NCBI GenBank assembly: GCA_035570495.1
Contig: DATMLO010000210.1
Location: 1-27,540 of the forward strand
Length of the DNA stretch: 27,540 nt
Source: DATARH01 sp035570495
Lineage (GTDB): Bacteria > Pseudomonadota > Alphaproteobacteria > ATCC43930 > CGMCC-115725
Reading direction: 5' to 3'
The notes under the pieces are model-generated. The model was not told where the DNA came from. It did no database searches and saw only the letters and a program-made list of their open reading frames with translations. Shown piece after piece: positions 24,745 to 27,540 of this stretch. Made by a program: the position numbers and the translations under genes. Every line of letters starts with the position of its first letter. The stretch's first letter is position 1.

Positions 24745-25770
24745 ATGGCGGATCCCCGTTTCTTCCAGAGAGCCGGGCCGCATTCGCTTGATGCGCTGGC
24801 GGCGCTGACCGGGGCACGCCTTGCCGACCCAGCGAACGGCGGGCGGCTCATCGAGGATGTCGCGCCGCTCGAAACCGCCGGCCCCGCCGATGTGACCTTT
24901 CTCGACAATCGCAAATATACCGACGCGTTCGTGAATTCGCGTGCTGGCGCCGCGTTTGTGGCCGAGGCGTTGGCGCCACGCGCGCCGGCGGGGATGGCCA
25001 TCCTAATCTCGCCGGAGCCCTACAAGGCGTTTGCGCGTGCGGCGCAGGCCTTCTACCCGCCGCTGCCCCGCGCCGCCGGTCGAGCGCCGAGCGCCGTGAT
25101 CGACCCGGCTGCGATCGTCCCCGACGACTGCGCGATCGGCGCCAATGCCGTTATCGAGGCAGGAGCCCGGCTGGGCGCGCGCTGTCAGGTCGGTGCCAAC
25201 AGCGTGATCGGGCCAGGGGTCGAGCTGGGCGACGACTGCTTGATTGCCGCTAATGTGACGCTGAGCCACTGCCTGATCGGCTCCCGCGTGATGCTTCATC
25301 CCGGTGTGCGCATCGGTCAGGCCGGGTTCGGGTTCGCCCCCGATCGTGCCGGCCCGGTCAAAATCCCGCAACTCGGCCGCGTTATCATCGGCGACGATGT
25401 TGATATCGGCGCCAATACCACTATCGACCGTGGTTCGGGGCACGACACCGTGATCGGGCCTGGGACGATGATCGATAATCTGGTTCAAATAGGCCACAAT
25501 GTTGTGCTGGGGCGCGGTTGCATCCTCGCCGGTCAGGTCGGCATTTCCGGGAGCACCAAACTCGGCGATTTTGTCATGGCCGGTGGGCAGGCGGGCTTGG
25601 CAGGACATTTGAATATCGGTGCGGGCGCGCGGATCGGGGCGCAGGCCGGGCTGATGAAGGATGTGGCTCCGGGCGCGACGGTCGGCGGGTATCCGGCGGT
25701 TCCGATGCGGCAATGGTTGAAGCAGGTCGCGTTGCTGGCGCTTTTAGTCGAGAAGAAGGGCGACACATGA
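24745..25770 (+). CDS. lpxD: UDP-3-O-(3-hydroxyacyl)glucosamine N-acyltransferase
   Basis: LpxD adds the second 3-hydroxyacyl chain to UDP-3-O-acylglucosamine, the third step of lipid A synthesis, using acyl-ACP. The 341-residue product has the N-terminal uridine-binding domain (VTFLDNRKYTDAFVNSRAGA, about 50-69). A left-handed beta-helix of hexapeptide repeats follows (about 110-315), with catalytic His251 in NLVQIGHNVVLGRG and ISGSTKLGDFVMAGGQAGLA. A C-terminal helix ends the protein (MRQWLKQVALLALLVEKKG). The length is typical. The stop overlaps fabZ as ATGA. Confidence 0.96.
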   Translation: MADPRFFQRAGPHSLDALAALTGARLADPANGGRLIEDVAPLETAGPADVTFLDNRKYTDAFVNSRAGAAFVAEALAPRAPAGMAILISPEPYKAFARAAQAFYPPLPRAAGRAPSAVIDPAAIVPDDCAIGANAVIEAGARLGARCQVGANSVIGPGVELGDDCLIAANVTLSHCLIGSRVMLHPGVRIGQAGFGFAPDRAGPVKIPQLGRVIIGDDVDIGANTTIDRGSGHDTVIGPGTMIDNLVQIGHNVVLGRGCILAGQVGISGSTKLGDFVMAGGQAGLAGHLNIGAGARIGAQAGLMKDVAPGATVGGYPAVPMRQWLKQVALLALLVEKKGDT

Positions 25771-26237
25771 CCCAGGTGGCGTATACAGCCCCACCGGTGA
25801 CCGAAATTGGCCGAGAGCGGATCATGGAGATGATCCCGCATCGCGATCCATTCTTGATGGTCGACAAGCTGGTTGACGTTGTCGTCAACGAGCGCGCGGT
25901 GGGGATCAAGCACGTGTCCGGCGACGAATATTATTTCAAGGGGCATTTTCCGACTCGGCCGGTGATGCCCGGAGTGCTGATCATCGAGGCGATGGCACAG
26001 ACTGCGGCGGTGCTGGTGGTACACACGCTCGGGCCCGAAGCGGAAGGCAAGCTGGTCTATTTCATGAGCGTCGACAAGGCGAAGTTTCGTCGGCCGGTGG
26101 TTCCGGGCGAAGTCCTGCAGGTTCATGTTACAAAGCAGCAAAATCACCGCAACGTCTGGAGATTCGAGGGCGAAGCCAAGGTCGAAGGCAAGCTCGCCGC
26201 GGAAGCGGTCTTTGCCGCGATGATCATGGATAAGTAG
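25767..26237 (+). CDS. fabZ: (3R)-hydroxyacyl-ACP dehydratase FabZ
   Basis: FabZ dehydrates 3-hydroxyacyl-ACP in fatty-acid elongation and so competes with LpxA/LpxD for the same substrate pool, a balance reflected in its place between them. The 156-residue hot-dog-fold protein has IPHRDPFLMVDKL (23-35), the catalytic His60 in YYFKGHFPTRPVMPG and Glu74 in VLIIEAMAQTAA. FMSVDKAKFRRPVVPGE follows. I chose the ATG at 25767, overlapping the lpxD stop. The frame is open upstream but only through lpxD sequence. Confidence 0.97.
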   Translation: MTQVAYTAPPVTEIGRERIMEMIPHRDPFLMVDKLVDVVVNERAVGIKHVSGDEYYFKGHFPTRPVMPGVLIIEAMAQTAAVLVVHTLGPEAEGKLVYFMSVDKAKFRRPVVPGEVLQVHVTKQQNHRNVWRFEGEAKVEGKLAAEAVFAAMIMDK

Positions 26238-26243
26238 AGTCCC

Positions 26244-27044
26244 GTGCCGCAAATCCATCCCACCGCGATTATCGCGCCCGGCGCACGGCTGGCGGACGAC
26301 GTCGTCGTCGGCCCTTATTGCGTCATCGGTGAGCATGCCGTGCTGGCGGGCGGGGTCCAACTCTTCTCGCACATCGTTGTCGAGGGACGCACGTCGGTCG
26401 GCGAGCGCACGCGGATATTCCCGTTTGCCTCGATCGGGCACGAGCCGCAGGACCTGAAATACGATGGCGAGCCGTCGTCGCTCGAAATCGGCGCCGACAA
26501 CACAATCCGCGAGCACGTCACGATGAACCCCGGCACAGCCGGCGGCGGTATGGTGACACGAGTCGGTAATCATTGCCTCTTTATGGTCGGCGCGCATGTC
26601 GCTCACGACTGCCAGATCGGTAATCACGTCATCATGGCCAACAACGCGACGCTCGCCGGCCATGTGGTGATCGAGGACAATGCCCTTCTGGGCGGGCTGT
26701 CCGCAGTCCACCAATTTGTCCGGATCGGCCGGCACGCGATGATTGGCGGCATGTCTGGGGTCGAACGCGATGTCATCCCCTATGGCCAGGTGATGGGCGA
26801 TCGGGCGCGGCTGCATGGGCTCAACATCATCGGCATGCAGCGCCGCGGCTTTAGCCGTGACGATATCCAGGGCCTGCGCAGCGCCTATAATTGCCTGTTC
26901 GGCGATACCGGCACGCTTAGCGAGCGGGTCGAGGAAGTCGCGCAGCGGTTCGGCGGCATTCGTCCGGTCGACGATCTCGTCACCTTCATCCGTGCGGATT
27001 CGAGCCGGGCGATCTGCCAACCGAAGGGGGCGAATGGCGGGTAG
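26244..27044 (+). CDS. lpxA: UDP-N-acetylglucosamine O-acyltransferase
   Basis: LpxA carries out the first step of lipid A synthesis: transfer of a 3-hydroxyacyl chain from ACP to the 3-OH of UDP-GlcNAc. The 266-residue product starts with GTG (PQIHPTAIIAPGARLADD). It is built of hexapeptide repeats forming a left-handed beta-helix (to about residue 190), with the catalytic histidine His121 in VGAHVAHDCQIGNHVIM, then NNATLAGHV and LSAVHQFVRIGRHAMIGG. The C-terminal helical domain begins near GLNIIGMQRRGFSRDD. It lies 6 nt after fabZ and overlaps lpxI by 11 nt. Confidence 0.96.
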   Translation: MPQIHPTAIIAPGARLADDVVVGPYCVIGEHAVLAGGVQLFSHIVVEGRTSVGERTRIFPFASIGHEPQDLKYDGEPSSLEIGADNTIREHVTMNPGTAGGGMVTRVGNHCLFMVGAHVAHDCQIGNHVIMANNATLAGHVVIEDNALLGGLSAVHQFVRIGRHAMIGGMSGVERDVIPYGQVMGDRARLHGLNIIGMQRRGFSRDDIQGLRSAYNCLFGDTGTLSERVEEVAQRFGGIRPVDDLVTFIRADSSRAICQPKGANGG

Positions 27045-27540
27045 CACTGCCGCCAAGCTCGGCGTTATCGCCGGCGGCGGCGAGCTTCCGCGCCGCCTCG
27101 TCGAAATCTGCCGGGCGAGGGGCCGCGACGTATTTGTGCTGGCGCTTGAGGGCGAGGCCGCGCCCGAGACGGTCATGGGCGTGTCCCATGCGTGGTGCAG
27201 GATGGGCGCCGCCGCGCAGGGGCTCAAGCTGCTGCGCGACAACGGCGTCGGCGATTTGGTGATCGCCGGCGGAGTTCGACGTCCGAGCCTCATCACGATG
27301 CGGCCGGATTGGCGCGCCGCGAAGTTCTTCGCCAAGGTCGGTTATCGAATGCTGGGTGATGACGGCTTGCTGTCGGCGCTCGCAAAGGAGCTCGAGGCCG
27401 AGGGCTTCCATCTGATCGGCGCGCATGAATTGCTCGACGAGCGAGCCTCGGTACCGGAAGGCCCGCTTGGACGGCTCAAGCCGAGTGACGACGCGATGGT
27501 CGATATTGCCAGGGGTATCGGGATCGCGCGCGCGATCGGC
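27034..27540 (+). CDS. lpxI: UDP-2,3-diacylglucosamine pyrophosphatase LpxI, 3'-truncated by window edge
   Basis: LpxI hydrolyses UDP-2,3-diacylglucosamine to lipid X and UMP, the fourth lipid A step, in bacteria that lack LpxH. The frame runs from the ATG at 27034 to the window end without a stop, giving 169 residues; full-length LpxI is about 270-285. Visible features are the N-terminal KLGVIAGGGELPRRLVEIC, then DLVIAGGVRRPSLITMRPDW, and a segment GDDGLLSALAKELEAEGF leading to LIGAHELLDE. All are characteristic of the family's N-terminal domain. The catalytic C-terminal domain is outside the window. The start overlaps the lpxA stop by 11 nt. Confidence 0.93.
   Translation, partial: MAGSTAAKLGVIAGGGELPRRLVEICRARGRDVFVLALEGEAAPETVMGVSHAWCRMGAAAQGLKLLRDNGVGDLVIAGGVRRPSLITMRPDWRAAKFFAKVGYRMLGDDGLLSALAKELEAEGFHLIGAHELLDERASVPEGPLGRLKPSDDAMVDIARGIGIARAIG

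Noticed and set aside
25533..27335. 600-codon minus-strand open frame across lpxD-fabZ-lpxA-lpxI
   Set aside because: Shadow of four well-identified genes; composition is typical of antisense GC-rich frames.

Overview
The window is a GC-rich chromosomal segment from an alphaproteobacterium. Three things support this: the gene order proS-lolC/E-lolD-dnaE, the gene order rpsB-tsf-pyrH-frr-uppS-cdsA-dxr-rseP-bamA-skp-lpxD-fabZ-lpxA-lpxI, and family details. Those details are a short prolyl-tRNA synthetase without the editing insert, a cysteine-free ribosomal protein L31, LpxI in place of LpxH, and an IbpA-like small heat-shock protein with a ROSE-like leader. The order or genus cannot be fixed from sequence alone. 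Both ends cut genes: ureC lacks its first ~41 codons and lpxI lacks its 3' part.

Layout. (1) 1-3342, plus strand: the end of a urease operon, ureC-ureE-ureF-ureG, tightly packed with overlapping stops and starts. It encodes the nickel enzyme's catalytic subunit and three of its maturation factors; ureD, ureA and ureB must lie elsewhere or upstream. (2) 3343-5968: three minus-strand single-gene units, hsp20, rpmE and a serine/alanine-glyoxylate aminotransferase, each with visible promoter or terminator signals. An unassigned minus-strand transcription unit with a strong terminator lies upstream of the aminotransferase. (3) 5969-13937, plus strand: a small membrane protein, proS, the lipoprotein-release ABC transporter (one permease gene plus lolD), dnaE, and an anchored alpha/beta hydrolase. 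(4) 14099-27540, plus strand: a long housekeeping cluster. It joins translation (S2, EF-Ts, RRF), UMP kinase, isoprenoid and undecaprenyl-phosphate synthesis (Dxr, UppS), phospholipid synthesis (CdsA), the envelope-stress site-2 protease RseP, outer-membrane protein assembly (BamA, Skp/OmpH) and lipid A/fatty-acid synthesis (LpxD, FabZ, LpxA, LpxI). Many junctions overlap by 1-14 nt or abut, which points to translational coupling.

I see no mobile elements, CRISPR arrays, tRNA or rRNA genes, and no undescribed multi-gene system; this is essentially conserved core genome. The items most worth a second look are RNA-level or protein-architecture details. They are a ROSE-type RNA thermometer with a sigma-32-like promoter in front of hsp20, the orphan structured transcript at about 5712-5840 on the minus strand, a long proline-rich linker between the BamA signal peptide and its POTRA domains (with a shorter one in Skp), and a branched inverted-repeat structure in front of dnaE. 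Many long antisense reading frames exist, but they are shadows of GC-rich codon usage.
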